A DNA stretch of 64,000 nt from Paramecium octaurelia (Eukaryota; Ciliophora; Oligohymenophorea; Peniculida; Parameciidae), in assembly GCA_905182995.1 (NCBI GenBank), contig CAJJDP010000013.1, positions 372,001 to 436,000 on the forward strand, read 5' to 3'. A model generated the notes under the pieces. The model was not told the DNA's origin. It searched no databases and saw only the letters and a list, made by a program, of their open reading frames with translations. Below, piece after piece: positions 62,520-64,000 of this stretch. Positions within the stretch are counted from its first letter, which is position 1. Every line of letters begins with the position of its first letter. The translations under genes and the position numbers were made by a program.

Positions 62520-64000
62520 TCAAATATACTTCGGTCTTTCTTCTTCATGATTTCTGCCGATTTTATATTTTCTTAAGAATTCCTCAAAGAATGGAATTAA
62601 GGTTTTTCCTAATTATTCATCATCAATTCGAATTATGTCGTCGTCTTCTCTTTTTGGTAAAATATATTTTATTATATACTTTGTCCATTTTTCTTCAAAG
62701 TTAATAGTATAATAAAACCTATCGTACAAATGATATCTATTTTGAACATTTTATTTATAGAAATCTTTCAATATTTATAAATTTTATTATCTTATTTTTA
62801 CTTTTTCTTCTTTATTAAACTCTTTAAAATTTTCAGTTTTTGATTTCTCTGCTTCAATTCGATCCTTAAAAGCTTATTCAATATCTTCTTTTCTATTTTC
62901 ATTATCATCCTTTTAGCTATTCAATGATAAAGTTAATTCCCTATTAAATTTCATTTCAGAAGACAAAGATAACTTTTTTGAATTAAAATTCAAAAACCCT
63001 TATTGGTCTAATTTTCTAAAGAGTCTATGTGCTATTTCAGTTGTCATATTTTAGTCATTTTTAATCTTATCTTCAAAATTATTTAAGATTCTCATTATTA
63101 TTTCATAACCTTATCTATTCCAAGTTGTTTCAATGAATTAATCAAATAATATTTATTACCAAGTTAACAATTTTCTATGTAATTGCAGTTCATTTTAGCA
63201 TTCCGCTTTGAATGTTGCATTTAATGTTTTAATTACATTCTCGAAATTCGCTTGAATATACGAGACTTCATCTTCTTGCAAATATTCGTAATCTGTTTCT
63301 TAAGTGTCTTCGTTTACGTATTTATTGATTCTATCTTTAATTTCTTTTGGATTTTAGTACAAGCACATTTCAATGTCATAAAACATATCATCAATAACAT
63401 TTGTTATTTATTAGATTAGAAGGCTATTTTTACCATCAGTCGCCCTTATTTTAAACTCAGTCTTAGCACAATATTTTTTGATTTTACGATTAATTATTGA
63501 AAGTTGTTCCAAATTTTCTTCTAACCGTACATTTTCATCTTAATAATTCAAAAATATAATTTTCATTGATTTTTATGGTCTAATTTCACCATTAAATCCA
63601 TTCTCAGTATAAATCCAAATGTTTTGCAAATTTATTTTAGGTAATCCCTCTTTTCTAGAAACTTCAATAACCTTTTCGTAAATTAATTTTATCAATATTA
63701 AACATTAACCAATACTCAATCGTATAATTTGAGTTAACTATGTTAAATAATAATTTTACATATGACTTGAGGAGTATCTCAAGTGAGATATAATTTGATG
63801 CTTCAAGTTGATAAAAGAAATAATCTTCATCTTATTTATCAATTTCTTTTATTTCATTTTATTCTTCCTTTTCTATTTTATAAATCTAGTAAATGTAGGA
63901 TGCTATCGGGAGAGGTTAATGTACTTTCTGGGGAGTTTATTTTTTTGGAAAAGTAAACTTATATAAGGTTTATAGATGCTACATTAAAACTATTTCTATT
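62520..64000 (-). CDS. Large hypothetical protein, 5' end outside window
   Basis: Function not recognised; about 470 residues of the C-terminal part are seen, ending EEERPKYI at TGA 62520-62522. The upstream end still reads as protein near 63,960 (TFPKKQTPQKVHQPLPIASY), so the N-terminus lies beyond 64,000. The sequence is charged and helical, with stretches such as QLEASNYISLEILLKSYV, EVSRKEGLPKINLQNIWIYT, EDEVSYIQANFENVIKTL and KWTKYIIKYILPKREDDD. At least one intron near 63,690-63,740 is needed and not precisely placed. The TPQKVHQPLPIASY segment hints at an enzyme-like domain upstream, but no family could be named. Confidence 0.6.

Overview
This window reads as macronuclear DNA of a ciliate, most likely a Paramecium of the tetraurelia type. 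It is very AT-rich. Long protein-like reading frames run through hundreds of TAA and TAG codons (read as glutamine) and stop only at TGA. Nearly every gene becomes continuous when introns of about 17-35 nt (GT..AG, usually GTA..TAG) are removed. Most gene models were checked by summing exon lengths and requiring a multiple of three. Introns are assigned by eye and no searches were run.

Layout. 1-1.7 kb: a pure TAA-triplet tract running in frame into a Q-rich protein. 1.8-5.7 kb: a coiled-coil gene and katanin p80. 6-10.3 kb: two membrane proteins, a small unknown and an MYCBP homologue. 10.4-10.8 kb: a non-coding RNA gene. 10.8-19.8 kb: a coiled-coil gene, complex I subunit NDUFS6, a fused fatty-acyl reductase/DHAP acyltransferase, two unknowns and a farnesylatable DnaJ. 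20.0-22.8 kb: an apparently exact 1.39-kb duplication around a single N, almost certainly an assembly artefact inside an MFS transporter gene. 23.2-28.1 kb: cyclin, RBM39-type splicing factor, ubiquitin protease and a small ORF. 28.4-28.75 kb: the inverted second copy of the RNA gene. 29-32 kb: a second cyclin and a coiled-coil protein. 33-35 kb: a secreted protein with perfect 60-bp repeats and a beta-gamma-crystallin-like domain. 35-40.6 kb: an unknown, a PH-like protein and PI 4-kinase beta. 40.75-48.97 kb: a 2,714-residue Cys-rich surface-antigen-like protein. 49.4 kb: a third, diverged copy of the RNA gene. 49.9-64 kb: a BEACH-WD40 protein, a formin, a small membrane protein, calcineurin B and a 5'-truncated unknown.

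The most notable finding is the RNA family. Three loci (about 10,551-10,753 +, 28,415-28,618 -, 49,377-49,519 +) share an upstream TCCCATAA element, a TATA-like box exactly 21 nt before the RNA, a closing stem with compensatory changes, conserved CATGCTA / TTACTTC / GGCGCTCTA segments, and a terminal T7. The last two segments and their placement around a short stem match the signature I remember for vault RNAs, which are hardly known outside animals.

The protein genes are ordinary housekeeping and cytoskeletal genes (microtubule severing, actin nucleation, cell cycle, splicing, phosphoinositide and Ca2+ signalling, ether-lipid synthesis) with no operon-like logic. Genes are packed tightly, and some divergent start codons lie only 17-34 bp apart.
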